The notes: a model not told the origin generated them from the letters alone. DNA of 64,000 nucleotides from Fodinibacter luteus (GCF_039541575.1 NZ_BAABGM010000024.1:1-64000), one strand, 5' to 3'. Positions 51,957 through 62,156 are shown, counted from the stretch's first letter. A program made the numbers and translations.

Positions 51957-52049
51957 GGCGCGACGATAACAACCGGCCGTCCCCACCTGCGGGTCCCGGG
52001 TGACACCCGTCCGTAGGATGCTGGCCTGACGCCGGCCCGAAGGACACCC

Positions 52050-52670
52050 ATGACGACGACGCACACTCCCCCCCGCGGTCAGCGGATGCCGCGCAGCGAG
52101 CGCCGCGCCCAGCTGCTCGAGGCCGCCCAGGCCGTCTTCGTCCAGTCCGGCTACCACGCCGCCGCGATGGACGAGATCGCCGACCGGGCCGGTGTCTCCA
52201 AACCCGTGCTCTACCAGCACTTCCCCGGCAAGCTCGACCTCTACCTCGCCCTGCTCGACAAGCACTGCGACACCCTCGAGTCGCTCGTGCGCGCCGCGCT
52301 CGAGGTCGGGGGCGACAACGAGCTGCGCGTCGAGCGCACCGTCGCCGCGTACTTCGAGTTCGTGACCCGCGAGGGGGCGGCCTTCCGGATGGTCTTCGAG
52401 TCCGACCTCACGAGCGTGCCGCAGGTGCGCGCCCGGCTCGACGGCGTCGAGATGAGCTGCGCGGAGGCCATCGCCGAGGTCATCGCGGAGGACACCGGCG
52501 TCGACGACGAACGCGCCCTCCTGCTCGGCTCCGCCCTCGCCGGCATGGCCCAGGTCGCGGCCCGGCACTGGCTGGCCCAGGGCGGCGAGGTGCCCGAGGG
52601 CGAGGCGGCGGCGATGATCAGCACCCTCGCGTGGCGCGGTCTCGGCTCGTTCCCCAAGATCGACGGCTGA
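52050..52670 (+). CDS. TetR family transcriptional regulator
   Basis: 206 residues. N-terminal DNA-binding domain RAQLLEAAQAVFVQSGYHAAAMDEIADRAGVSKPVLYQHFPGK, then a helical ligand domain with EGAAFRMVFESD. It is the orthologue of Rv3208 by position and start. Ligand and target unknown; divergent moeZ or the following DUF3107 gene are natural candidates. GAAGGA precedes the ATG. Confidence 0.93.
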   Translation: MTTTHTPPRGQRMPRSERRAQLLEAAQAVFVQSGYHAAAMDEIADRAGVSKPVLYQHFPGKLDLYLALLDKHCDTLESLVRAALEVGGDNELRVERTVAAYFEFVTREGAAFRMVFESDLTSVPQVRARLDGVEMSCAEAIAEVIAEDTGVDDERALLLGSALAGMAQVAARHWLAQGGEVPEGEAAAMISTLAWRGLGSFPKIDG

Positions 52671-52707
52671 CGGCCCAACCGCGCGCTGTTCGCTCGTGGC
52701 GGATGCC

Positions 52708-52733
52708 GGAATGCCGTCCGGGACGCTCGGGTT
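52708..52733 (+). promoter_or_regulatory. SigR-type promoter of the DUF3107 gene
   Basis: GGAAT at 52708-52712, 18 bases, GTT at 52731-52733: exact SigR/SigH core. A TAGCCT hexamer (52733-52738) overlaps and could serve as a housekeeping -10. Start codon 52792 lies about 50 bases from the predicted transcript start. Confidence 0.6.
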
Positions 52734-52791
52734 AGCCTGAGCCGAAGGGGTGCGGCCCGACCGCACCCGCCCCGACGAAAGGTGTGCACCC

Positions 52792-53013
52792 GTGGAGGTC
52801 ACCATCGGCGTCCAGAACGTCGCCCGCGAGCTGACGGTCGAGACCGAGTCCCCCACCGCAGAGGTCAACGCGGCGGTCGAGAAGGCCCTCGCCGACGGGG
52901 GGGTGCTCCGCCTCACCGACACCCGCGGCCGGTCGGTCTTCGTCCCGGCCGGGGTCATCGGCTGGGTCCAGGTCGGGGACTCCGAGAAGGGCCGCGTCGG
53001 TTTCACGCCCTGA
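52792..53013 (+). CDS. DUF3107 family protein (TB9.4-like)
   Basis: 73 residues. EVTIGVQNVARELTVETESP, then an alpha-helical NAAVEKALADGGVLRLTDTRG and FVPAGVIGWVQVG; a small alpha/beta protein of the family of Rv3208A (TB9.4). Function unknown. GTG 52792 with GAAAGG 8 bases upstream. Preceded by the regulator gene of the same order as in mycobacteria and by a SigR-type promoter. Confidence 0.88.
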   Translation: MEVTIGVQNVARELTVETESPTAEVNAAVEKALADGGVLRLTDTRGRSVFVPAGVIGWVQVGDSEKGRVGFTP

Positions 53014-53201
53014 CGACGGGCCCGGCATCCTGCGCAGTCTGACCGGCCGACGCGACGTCGGTCGGTCGGCATCCCCCATCCGCGGCCCCGACGGGAATAC
53101 ATTCTGGACGCACCCGGTCGAAACGGGTGTCACGCGCGGCACCCGCCGCGGTGTCGGACCGCACGTCAGGTCCGCCTGACCTTCGGAAGGAGCTCGACCC
53201 C

Positions 53202-53471
53202 ATGGACATCGGCGAGATCATCGGCACGATCATCTTCGGTGCCGTCATCGGCGTCCTCGCGCGTCTGGTGCTGCCCGGCAAGCAGAACATCAGCGCGGTC
53301 ATCACCGTCATCCTCGGCATCCTCGGCGCGCTCATCGGCTACTGGCTGTGGGGACTCGTCGGTGGCGGCGACACCAGCGGCATCGACTGGATCCGCTGGT
53401 TCATCTCGATCGCGGCCGCAGCGCTGCTCGTCGTCGCCTACGGGTCGATCACGGGCAGGAAGCAGGTCTGA
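53202..53471 (+). CDS. GlsB/YeaQ/YmgE family small membrane protein
   Basis: 89 residues with three hydrophobic segments: IIGTIIFGAVIGVLARLVLPG, VITVILGILGALIGYWLWGL and FISIAAAALLVVAYG. Typical of transglycosylase-associated/stress-response membrane proteins of this family; exact role unknown. GGAAGGAG precedes the ATG. The 188-bp gap upstream holds a possible -10 TACATT (53098-53103) and a short hairpin CACCCG/CGGGTG near 53111-53129. Confidence 0.9.
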   Translation: MDIGEIIGTIIFGAVIGVLARLVLPGKQNISAVITVILGILGALIGYWLWGLVGGGDTSGIDWIRWFISIAAAALLVVAYGSITGRKQV

Positions 53472-53485
53472 CCCCAGCGCACGCC

Positions 53486-53521
53486 GGTGCGGCCCCCGTC
53501 CGTCCGGGCGGGGGCCGCACC
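53486..53521. terminator. bidirectional terminator between GlsB-type and ferritin-like genes
   Basis: 13-bp inverted repeat GGTGCGGCCCCCG and CGGGGGCCGCACC with a 10-base loop, between convergent genes. Confidence 0.8.
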
Positions 53522-53540
53522 GTGTCCGGTGTGGGGTCGC

Positions 53541-54209
53541 TCAGGCGGACAGGCCCATGAGGGCCATCCGCTTCTGGTGGTTGTCGGTGAGCCGGGTGAA
53601 CATCTGACCCACCTCGGCGAGGTCGACACCACCGCCGACGAGCAGCGCCGACATCGCGTCGCGCTCGACCGCCACCGCCTGCGCCTGGGACAGCGCCTCG
53701 CCGAGCAGCCGGCGCCCCCACAGCGCGAGGCGCCCGGCCGCGGTGCGGTCGGTCTTGAGGGTGTCGCGCACGACCCCGACGACGAAGTCGGCCTGGCCGG
53801 CGTCGTCGAGGGCGTGGCCCATGACGGCGCGGGTGTCGTCGTCGACGAAGGCGCTCATCTCGCGGTAGAAGTCCTTCGCGATGCCGTCGCCGACGAAGGC
53901 CTTGACGAGCCCCTCGATCCAGCCGCGGGGCCGGGTGCGCTCGTGGTAGGACGCGAACGGCACGACGAACGGCGCCATGGCCGCCTCGGGGTCGATGCCA
54001 CGCGCCCGCATGTGCTCGACGAGCTGGGTGTACTGGACGTACTCGGCGTGCGCGAGGCCGGCCATCGCCGACTTGAGCGACAGGGTCGGGGCGAGGTCGG
54101 AGTCGACCGCCATCCGGATGAAGGCCGTGAGCTCCCCGTAGGCGAGGACGCCCAGGAGGTCCACGACGGCGGCGTGGTAGGCGGGGTCCCCGGTCGGCGT
54201 GTGCTCCAT
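53541..54209 (-). CDS. ferritin-like-fold protein
   Basis: 222 residues, nearly all helical. Possible di-iron helices: YGELTAFIRMAVDSD, GLAHAEYVQYTQLVEHMRARG (AEYVQ..EH) and FYREMSAFVDDD. It belongs to the MiaE-like/ferritin-like proteins that neighbour rhlE in actinobacteria (Rv3210c position). Metal content and reaction unknown. TAGGCT lies 8 bases before the ATG. Divergent from rhlE. Confidence 0.78.
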   Translation of the reverse strand: MEHTPTGDPAYHAAVVDLLGVLAYGELTAFIRMAVDSDLAPTLSLKSAMAGLAHAEYVQYTQLVEHMRARGIDPEAAMAPFVVPFASYHERTRPRGWIEGLVKAFVGDGIAKDFYREMSAFVDDDTRAVMGHALDDAGQADFVVGVVRDTLKTDRTAAGRLALWGRRLLGEALSQAQAVAVERDAMSALLVGGGVDLAEVGQMFTRLTDNHQKRMALMGLSA

Positions 54210-54385
54210 GTCCTCGGAGCCTAACGGTAGAGTGGCGAGCGTCCACGGTGCCCGGTCGGCACGCAGAGCAGCTTGACGTGGCGGACGCCCGGTGTCCCGG
54301 CGCGGCCCGCCCCCCCCGAAGACCTCCGATCGGCCCGCAGCCCCTGCGCCGGCGCGCCCGCGCCGGCCGACCGGAAGAGACCGAC

Positions 54386-55972
<1,587 letters not shown>

Positions 55973-56004
55973 CCGACCCGGCTCGGCGCGGTCGTCGACG
56001 GCCA

Positions 56005-56047
56005 GCGGTCGGCGGTCGGCGGTCGGGCGTGGCCGGCGTGGCCGGCG
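56005..56047. repeat. short tandem repeats between rhlE and the beta-CASP gene
   Basis: Three copies of GCGGTCG (56005-56025) are followed by two copies of GCGTGGCCG. Non-coding, 139-bp gap; no hairpin terminator is evident for rhlE. Confidence 0.65.
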
Positions 56048-56111
56048 GTGTGAGGAAGGCGTCGCCGCGCGCCGCTGTCCGCGGGGCCGGGGCCGGACGA
56101 CAATCGGAGCC

Positions 56112-57503
56112 GTGACCCAACCCACGCTGACGTTCTGGGGGGCTGCCGGCACGGTCACCGGGAGCCGCTTCCTCGTCGAGACCGACGCCTCCCGCATCCT
56201 CGTCGACGCCGGGCTCTACCAGGGGCCCCGCGAGCTGCGGCAGCGCAACTGGGAGGAGTTCGCGGTCGACCCGCGCACCCTCGACGGGGTCGTGCTCACC
56301 CACGCGCACCTCGACCACTGCGGCTACCTCCCCCGCCTCGTCCGCGACGGGCTCGACGCGCCGGTGCTGTGCACGGCCGAGACGGCCGAGCTCGCCGCGA
56401 TCGTGCTCCGCGACAGCGCCCGGCTCCAGGAGGAGGACGCGGCCTACGCCACGGAGGCCGGCTTCTCGAAGCACGACCCGGCCCTGCCGCTCTACGACGA
56501 GCGCGACGTCGAGCGCACCCTGCCCCTCCTGCGGCCGGTCCCGCTGCACGACGACGTCCCGCTGACCGAGGACTCCCTCGTGACGCTTCGCTCGGCCGGG
56601 CACATCCTCGGTGCGACGAGTGTGCTCGTCGACGCCGCCGGGTCGCGCGCGCTGTTCAGCGGGGACCTCGGCCGCCCGGGCCACCCCCTCGTCCCCAGGC
56701 GGGAGAACCCGCCGGAGGCCGACGTCGTCGTCGTGGAGTCGACGTACGGCGACCGCACCCACCCCGCACCGCCGGGCGGCCCGGCCGACGACGTGCTCGC
56801 CGACGCGATCCGGCGCACCGTGGCGCGCGGTGGCAGCGTGCTCGTGCCCGCCTTCGCGATCGACCGCACCGAGCTCGTCCTGCTCCGCGTGGGCGAGCTC
56901 ATGACGAGCGGGGCCGTCCCGACCGTGCCCGTCCACCTCGACAGCCCGATGGCGCTGCGAGCCCTCGACGTCTACCGCCGGGCCCTCGCCGGGGTCGACC
57001 CGAGGCTGCTGCCCCCGGGGTGGGACGTCGAGACCTTCGGGGTGCCCGACCTGCGCATCGTGCGGAGCGCGGACGAGTCCGTGGCCCTCAACACCCCCCG
57101 GCAGCCGTGCGTCATCATCTCCGCCTCGGGGATGGCGACCGGGGGCCGGGTCGTGCACCACCTCGCCCACCAGCTCGGCGACGCGAGGAACTGCGTCGTG
57201 CTCACCGGCTACCAGGCGGTCGGCACCCGCGGTCGCGCCCTGCTCGAGGGGGCGCGCGAGGTCAAGATGCACGGCCGGTACGTGCCGGTGCGGGCCGAGG
57301 TCGTCAACGACCCCGAGTTCTCGGTGCACGCCGACGCCGACGAGGTCCTCGAGTGGCTCTCCCGCTGCCCGTCCCCGCCGCGCGCGGTCTACGCCGTGCA
57401 CGGGGAGCCACAGGCGGCCCGGGCCCTCGCCGACCGCGTCACCGACGAGCTCGGCTGGCTCGCCGTCGTCCCGCGCTTCGGGGAGCGGGTGCGGCTCGAC
57501 TGA
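56112..57503 (+). CDS. metallo-beta-lactamase/beta-CASP family protein (RNase or CPSF-like)
   Basis: 463 residues. MBL core: LTHAHLDHCGYLPRLV (HxHxDH), SAGHILGATS, FSGDLGRPGHPLV; beta-CASP region with STYGDRTH, VPAFAIDRTELVL and the C-terminal VIISASGMATGGRVVHHLAH and FSVHADADE. This is the YSH1/CPSF73-like bacterial branch, usually RNA processing, not a lactamase. GTG 56112 lies 7 bases after GACAAT (leaderless). Confidence 0.9.
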   Translation: MTQPTLTFWGAAGTVTGSRFLVETDASRILVDAGLYQGPRELRQRNWEEFAVDPRTLDGVVLTHAHLDHCGYLPRLVRDGLDAPVLCTAETAELAAIVLRDSARLQEEDAAYATEAGFSKHDPALPLYDERDVERTLPLLRPVPLHDDVPLTEDSLVTLRSAGHILGATSVLVDAAGSRALFSGDLGRPGHPLVPRRENPPEADVVVVESTYGDRTHPAPPGGPADDVLADAIRRTVARGGSVLVPAFAIDRTELVLLRVGELMTSGAVPTVPVHLDSPMALRALDVYRRALAGVDPRLLPPGWDVETFGVPDLRIVRSADESVALNTPRQPCVIISASGMATGGRVVHHLAHQLGDARNCVVLTGYQAVGTRGRALLEGAREVKMHGRYVPVRAEVVNDPEFSVHADADEVLEWLSRCPSPPRAVYAVHGEPQAARALADRVTDELGWLAVVPRFGERVRLD

Positions 57504-57548
57504 CCGGTGGCTGCGGACGCGGACACCGGTGCGAGGCGCCGGCGCCCG

Positions 57549-58601
57549 TCAGCCGCCGGTCAGGGTGCTCGTGTCGATGACGGCGCGGTAGCGCACGTCG
57601 CCCTCGACGACGCGGTCCCACACCGCGTCGACGTCGGCGGCGTCGACGACCTCGATCGTCGCCCCGAGGCCGTGCTCGGCGCAGAAGTCGAGCATCTCCT
57701 GGGTCTCCGCGATCCCGCCGATCTGCGAGCCGGCGACCGCCTTGTTGCCGCCGATGAGGGCGCCCGGGCGCACCGAGTAGGGCTGCATGGGCAGGCCGAC
57801 GTTGACGACGACGCCGCCCGGCTTGAGCAGGCGCACGTAGTCCTCGATCGGGATGTCGGCGCTCACCGTGTTGAGGACGATGTCGAACGAGCCGCGGGCG
57901 GTCCGCATCGCGGCGCGGTCGGAGGAGGCGATGTGCGCGCTCGCGCCGAGGGCGAGGGCGTCGTCGGCCTTGGCCGTGCTGCGCGAGATCGTCGTGACGG
58001 TGGCCCCGAGCGCGGCGCCGATCTTGACCCCCATGTGGCCCAGGCCCCCCACCCCGACGACCGCGACGGAGCGCCCGGTGCCGGCGCCCCAGCGGCGCAG
58101 CGGTGAGTACGTCGTGATGCCCGCGCACAGCAGCGGCGCCGCGACGTCGAGCTCGAGGGCGTCCGGGATGCGCAGCACCATCCGCTCGCTGACGACGACC
58201 TCCCGGGCGTAGCCGCCCATCGTCCACTCGCCGTCGTAGCCCTGCGAGTTGTACGTGCCGACCGACGGCTTGGTGCAGAACTGCTCCATGCCGTCCTTGC
58301 ACGGCTCGCACTCGCCGCACGCGTCGACGAGGCAGCCGACGCCGACCCGGTCGCCGACGGCATGGCGGGTGACCTCGTCACCGACGGCGACGACCGTGCC
58401 GGCGATCTCGTGGCCCACCGTGAGCGGGAAGTGGGCGGGACCCCACTCCTCGCGGACGGTGTGGATGTCGGAGTGGCAGATCCCCGCGTAGGCGATGGCG
58501 ATGCGGACGTCGTCGGGGCGCAGGTCACGACGCTCGATGGTGCCCTGGCGGAAGCCGGAGGTCGCGGAGTCGGCGATGAGTGCGGGGGTCGTGGTCGGCA
58601 T
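57549..58601 (-). CDS. zinc-containing NAD(P)-dependent alcohol dehydrogenase (cinnamyl-type)
   Basis: 350 residues. GICHSDIHTVREEWGPAHFPLTVGHEIAG carries catalytic zinc ligands; the structural zinc site is CLVDACGECEPCKDGMEQFC; NAD(P) site VAVVGVGGLGHMGVKIG. YahK/AdhC-like, broad-range aldehyde reductase. ATG 58601 lies 6 bases after TACAGT (leaderless). Physiological substrate unknown. Confidence 0.92.
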   Translation of the reverse strand: MPTTTPALIADSATSGFRQGTIERRDLRPDDVRIAIAYAGICHSDIHTVREEWGPAHFPLTVGHEIAGTVVAVGDEVTRHAVGDRVGVGCLVDACGECEPCKDGMEQFCTKPSVGTYNSQGYDGEWTMGGYAREVVVSERMVLRIPDALELDVAAPLLCAGITTYSPLRRWGAGTGRSVAVVGVGGLGHMGVKIGAALGATVTTISRSTAKADDALALGASAHIASSDRAAMRTARGSFDIVLNTVSADIPIEDYVRLLKPGGVVVNVGLPMQPYSVRPGALIGGNKAVAGSQIGGIAETQEMLDFCAEHGLGATIEVVDAADVDAVWDRVVEGDVRYRAVIDTSTLTGG

Positions 58602-58662
58602 TCCCTCACTGTATGCCGGTCGAGCGCCGCCCTCGAAGCCCGTCCCGGGACCCCGGGTCGGC

Positions 58663-59436
58663 TCAGAGCCCGGCGAGCAGCGTCGCGGCGACCTCGCGGT
58701 ACGCAGCCGCCCCCTTGGACCTGCGGGCCGTCGACAGGATGGACCGGCCGACGGCCGGGGCCTCGGCGAAGCGCACGGTCTTGGGGATCGGCGGCGAGAG
58801 CACCGGGAGGTCGTAGCGGTCCCCGACGTCCTCGAGGACCTCGCGCGCGTGCAGGCTCCGCCCGTCGTAGAGGGTCGGCAGGATGCCGAGGACGCGCAGC
58901 TTCTTGTTGAGGATCCGCTTGACGTCGCGCACCGTGTCGAGGAGCTGCCCGACGCCGCGGTGGCTCAGCATCTCGCAGGGCATCGGGATGACGAGGGCGT
59001 GCGCCGCGGTGAGGGCGTTGAGGGTGAGCACCCCGAGGCTCGGCGCGCAGTCGAGCAGGACGATGTCGTAGTCGCGGCGCACCCCGTCGAGGGCCCCCTG
59101 CAGGGTGTACTCGCGGGCCGGCCTCGAGAGCAGGACCGCCTCGGCGCCGGCGAGGTCGATCGTGCTCGGCACGAGGTCGACGCCCTCGTCGCAGGAGACG
59201 ACGACGTCGCGCAGCTCGGCGCCGCCGACGAGCACGTCGTTGACCGACGCCTCGACGGTGTCGGGGTCGACCCCGAGGCTGAAGGTGAGGCAGGCCTGCG
59301 GGTCGAGGTCGACGAGCAGCACCCGTCGACCCTGCTCGGCGAACGCCGCACCGAGCGACGCGACCGACGTCGTCTTGGCGACCCCGCCCTTCTGGTTCGC
59401 GAGGGCGATGATCGTGGCCTTGCGCTTGGGCGCCAT
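58663..59436 (-). CDS. ParA/Soj-family ATPase (orphan, Rv3213c-like)
   Basis: 257 residues. Deviant Walker A ANQKGGVAKTTSVASLG, LLVDLDPQACLTFSLG, VLLDCAPSLGVLTLNAL. No parB or parS site is adjacent and the gene is away from an origin context, so chromosome segregation is unlikely to be its main role; mycobacteria carry the same orphan (Rv3213c) here. GAAAGG lies 8 bases before ATG 59436. Confidence 0.9.
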   Translation of the reverse strand: MAPKRKATIIALANQKGGVAKTTSVASLGAAFAEQGRRVLLVDLDPQACLTFSLGVDPDTVEASVNDVLVGGAELRDVVVSCDEGVDLVPSTIDLAGAEAVLLSRPAREYTLQGALDGVRRDYDIVLLDCAPSLGVLTLNALTAAHALVIPMPCEMLSHRGVGQLLDTVRDVKRILNKKLRVLGILPTLYDGRSLHAREVLEDVGDRYDLPVLSPPIPKTVRFAEAPAVGRSILSTARRSKGAAAYREVAATLLAGL

Positions 59437-59479
59437 CAGGGGGCCTTTCGAGGGGTCCGCGGGAGTGCTGCCGATTCTG

Positions 59480-60403
59480 TCACCCGGGGCGTGCCCGGTC
59501 GGGCCGGCCCCGGGCCGCGTCGGCGAGGACGAACCGCCGGAACGCCTGCGCCGAGGGCAGGAGCGCACGGCCCGCGACCCAGGCGAGGCCGACCTCGCGC
59601 CGGGCGTCGGCGTCGGTCAGCGGGAGCAGCCGGATGCCCGCGAAGGTCGTCGGCGCCGGGAGGCCCATGGCGGGCACGACCGCCACGCCGAGCCCGGCGG
59701 CGACGAGGCCGCGCACGGTGGCCACGTCGTCGGCCTCGAAGTCGATGAGGGGCTCGAACCCCGCGGCGGTGCAGAGGGCGAGCGTCTGCGCGCGCATCCC
59801 CGAGGGCGCCCGCCGGATGACGAACGGCTCGTCGGCGACCTCGGCGAGCGACACGGCGTCCCCCGTGGCGAGGGCATGGGTCGTGGGTACGGCGAGGACG
59901 AGCGGCTCGACGAGCACCCGGCGCCACTCGACGTCGGGGCCACTGACCCGGTGGGTCGTCAGCTCGACGTCGGCGGCCCGGGTGGCGAGCAGGGGGGAGA
60001 CCCGGCCGCTCTCTCCCACGGCGGTGCGTTGCAGCACGACCCGCACCCGCGGGTGGTCCCGGCGGAAGGCATGGATGAGCCGGGGCACGAGCCACGACCC
60101 GAGGCTCAGGGGGAAGGCGAGCGTCACGACGCCGGACTCCGGGTCGACGAGCTCGCTCACCGCGGCGAGCCCGTCGTCGAGGTCGTTGACGAGTGAGTCG
60201 ACGTGGCGCTTGAACGCCGCCCCCGCGTGCGTCATCCGCAGCACCCGCCCGGAGCGCCGCAGCAGCGCAGTGCCCACCTCCCGCTCGAGGCGCGCCAGGG
60301 CGCGTGAGACACCGGGCTGGCTCACCCCGAAGACGTCGCTCACCTCCGTGACCGTGTAGCCGTCCGCGACGAGCTGGAACCAGCGGAGCGCATCCGTGTC
60401 CAT
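59480..60403 (-). CDS. LysR family transcriptional regulator
   Basis: 307 residues. N-terminal winged helix: LRWFQLVADGYTVTEVSDVFGVSQPGVSRALARLEREVGTALLRRSGR; then a periplasmic-binding-like effector domain. The TAGTGT box ends 6 bases before ATG 60403, so the message may be leaderless. An inverted repeat fitting a LysR box (CATAG-TTT-CTATG) lies 16 bases upstream, shared with the divergent small gene, suggesting autoregulation and control of that gene. Effector unknown. Confidence 0.92.
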   Translation of the reverse strand: MDTDALRWFQLVADGYTVTEVSDVFGVSQPGVSRALARLEREVGTALLRRSGRVLRMTHAGAAFKRHVDSLVNDLDDGLAAVSELVDPESGVVTLAFPLSLGSWLVPRLIHAFRRDHPRVRVVLQRTAVGESGRVSPLLATRAADVELTTHRVSGPDVEWRRVLVEPLVLAVPTTHALATGDAVSLAEVADEPFVIRRAPSGMRAQTLALCTAAGFEPLIDFEADDVATVRGLVAAGLGVAVVPAMGLPAPTTFAGIRLLPLTDADARREVGLAWVAGRALLPSAQAFRRFVLADAARGRPDRARPG

Positions 60404-60459
60404 CCCATGACACTACCGCATAGTTTCTATGTGCCGATTACATTGGACGCATGGGATGG
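60400..60459. promoter_or_regulatory. LysR operator region with nested inverted repeats
   Basis: Core palindrome CATAG-TTT-CTATG at 60419-60431, AT-rich in a GC-rich background. It is flanked by a 10-bp perfect inverted repeat, CCATCCCATG at 60400-60409 and CATGGGATGG at 60450-60459, the left arm covering the LysR start codon. A direct repeat ATGACACT occurs on both sides (60407 and 60466). Confidence 0.65.
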
Positions 60460-60479
60460 CGCCCAATGACACTGGAGTC

Positions 60480-60713
60480 ATGACCACCTCAACCCTGTGG
60501 ACCACCGTCAAGGACGAGCTGCGCGAGCGCCGTGAGGCGCGTGCCGCCCTCAACACCCTGCGCGCCGACCTGGCGCACTACCGCACCCCGCACGAGATCG
60601 ACGACCTGCTCGCGAGCGTCGACGCGCAGGACACCCCGGAGGCGGAGATGATCCGCGGCATCCTCATGGAGAACCTGCGCGCCTACCACCAGCGTCGCAC
60701 CGTCAGCGCCTGA
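60480..60713 (+). CDS. 77-residue hypothetical protein divergent from LysR
   Basis: Starts ATG 60480 (GGAG only 3 bases upstream; an ATG at 60429 would add 17 residues through the operator). Predicted all-helical: TTVKDELRERREARAALNTLRADLAHYRT, then PHEIDDLLASVDAQDTPEAEMIRGILMENLRAYHQRR. No membrane segment, no cysteine. Such short helical proteins beside LysR genes are common in actinobacteria, but I know no function. The last 11 bases overlap the GNAT gene end. Confidence 0.75.
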   Translation: MTTSTLWTTVKDELRERREARAALNTLRADLAHYRTPHEIDDLLASVDAQDTPEAEMIRGILMENLRAYHQRRTVSA

Positions 60714-61266
60714 CGCCCCCGGCGGGCGGACGCACGCGGTACAGCACGTGCCGCCGCTGCGGGTGACCGACCGGCAACGCCGGGTGGTCGAAGTCGCCGG
60801 CCGGGTCGCGCGTCATGCCGATCCGCTCCATGACGGCCCGCGACCGCACGTTGCCCGTCACCGTGAACGACACGACCTCCCCGAGGCCGAGCTCGTCGAA
60901 GGCCACCCGCAGCGCCTCGCGGGCCGCCTCGGTGGCGAACCCGTGGCCCCACGCCGCCCGGGCCAGGCGCCAGCCCACCTCCACGCACGGCTGGAACGGC
61001 AGCGGGTGCCGCGGCACGGCCAGGCCGGTGAAGCCGATGAGCTCTCGCGTCGCTGCGTGCTCCACGGCCCACGGTCCCCAGCCCTGCTCCTCGATCGTGG
61101 CGCGCAGCCGGTCGAGCATCGCGTCGGATGCCGCCCGGTCGAGCGGCTGCGGCAGGTGCTCCATGACCTCGGGGTCGGCATTCATCGCCGCGAACGGCTC
61201 ACGGTCCGCCTCCCCCCACTGCCGCAGCACGAGCCGTTCGGTGCGCCGCACGGGCGGCCCCGTCAC
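60703..61266 (-). CDS. GNAT family N-acetyltransferase (RimJ/RimL type)
   Basis: 187 residues. RTERLVLRQWGEADREPFAAMNADPEVMEHL start, EVGWRLARAAWGHGFATEAAREALRVAFDELGLGEVVSFT (acetyl-CoA site) and NVRSRAVMERIGM, the RimJ/RimL-like pattern. Substrate unknown; protein or small-molecule amines possible. Its GTG overlaps the stop of the RecB-like nuclease gene (61263-61266). Confidence 0.9.
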   Translation of the reverse strand: MTGPPVRRTERLVLRQWGEADREPFAAMNADPEVMEHLPQPLDRAASDAMLDRLRATIEEQGWGPWAVEHAATRELIGFTGLAVPRHPLPFQPCVEVGWRLARAAWGHGFATEAAREALRVAFDELGLGEVVSFTVTGNVRSRAVMERIGMTRDPAGDFDHPALPVGHPQRRHVLYRVRPPAGGVRR

Positions 61267-62156
61267 CGGGGACCGACCCCGTCAGGCGTCGAGGCGCTCG
61301 ACCCGACCCCCGCCGGCGCCGCCTCGTCGAGGGCGGCCCAGTCCGACTTCTCGGGCCCCGCCGCCTGCCCCTCGGCGCAGTGCGCGCGCAGGTCGCACCA
61401 CCCGCACAGCGGCCCCGGTCGCGGGGGGAACATCGTGCTCCGCCCCCCCTGCTCGCCGAAGTCGAGGTCGGCGCGCCGCGCGTCGCGGGCGATCGACCGG
61501 GCCTGCTCGACCTTGCGGGTCAGCGACTCGGGGCTGTGCTCGTGGACGGCGACCGCCCCGCTCGGGACGTGGTGCAGCTCGACGCGCAGCGTGCGGCGCC
61601 GGAACATCTTCCACACGGCCGCGGCGTACAGGGCCAGGGGCAGCGAGGTGCGCGCGTCGTCGTCGGTGGGTGGGACCCGCGAGGTCTTGTAGTCGACGAC
61701 GACGAGCTCGCCGTCGCGCTCGTCGAGCCGGTCGACGCGACCGCTGACCCGCAGGTCACCGCTGACGAAGGACACCGTGCGCTCGATGCCGAGCGGCTGG
61801 CTCTGCGGGTCGAGCGACCCCAGGTAGGCCGTGACGGCGCGCCGCATCCGCTCGCGCCACTCGCGCGACTGCTCGCCGTCGCGGAAGCCGACGTCGATCC
61901 ACGCGCGGTCGACGAGGCCGGCACCGGCCTCGGGGGTGCGGACCGGGAGGTCCCACCAGTCGCGCAGGGCGTGGTGCACGGCGGTGCCGAGGGAGGTGTG
62001 CGCCCGCTGCCGGCGGCGCTCGGGCGCGGGCCGGTCGAGGTACTGGAGGCGGTAGCGGCGGGGGCAGTCGAGGTAGGCGAGCAGCCGGCTCGGGCTCGCG
62101 GGGTACAGCGGCGCGGGCATGCCGGGAAGGGCCCTCTGCTCCGCCTGCGTGCTCAT
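61263..62156 (-). CDS. RecB-family PD-(D/E)XK exonuclease, stand-alone
   Basis: 297 residues, a nuclease domain without helicase. LYPASPSRLLAYLDCPRRYRLQYLDRP, GTAVHHALRDWW, RVSGRVDRLDERDGELVVVDYKTS (catalytic D...DYK), LALYAAAVWKMF and CGWCDLRAHCAEG. The cysteines before PRRY and in C-x2-C-x5-C fit an iron-sulfur cluster as in Cas4/AddB-type nucleases. ATG 62156 lies 6 bases after TACCGT (leaderless). Upstream of the GNAT gene with overlapping codons. Confidence 0.9.
   Translation of the reverse strand: MSTQAEQRALPGMPAPLYPASPSRLLAYLDCPRRYRLQYLDRPAPERRRQRAHTSLGTAVHHALRDWWDLPVRTPEAGAGLVDRAWIDVGFRDGEQSREWRERMRRAVTAYLGSLDPQSQPLGIERTVSFVSGDLRVSGRVDRLDERDGELVVVDYKTSRVPPTDDDARTSLPLALYAAAVWKMFRRRTLRVELHHVPSGAVAVHEHSPESLTRKVEQARSIARDARRADLDFGEQGGRSTMFPPRPGPLCGWCDLRAHCAEGQAAGPEKSDWAALDEAAPAGVGSSASTPDGVGPR

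Noticed and set aside
47487..52016. A 1509-codon open frame on the plus strand opposite adnA, adnB and moeZ
   Set aside because: Its translation is low-complexity Arg/Gly/Ala/Pro text with no domain, and the minus strand carries clear, complete, motif-rich genes. Long antisense frames are expected at this GC content. The same applies to plus frames at 1508-3301, 11623-13647 and 45220-47850.
53093..53119. SigR promoter upstream of the GlsB-type gene
   Set aside because: GGGAAT with 18 bases is followed by GTC instead of GTT; the adjacent TACATT is a better housekeeping -10. Left as unproven.
58663..59436. Chromosome partition locus or plasmid maintenance module
   Set aside because: No parB, no parS and no replication gene nearby; the same orphan ParA occurs at this place in mycobacteria.
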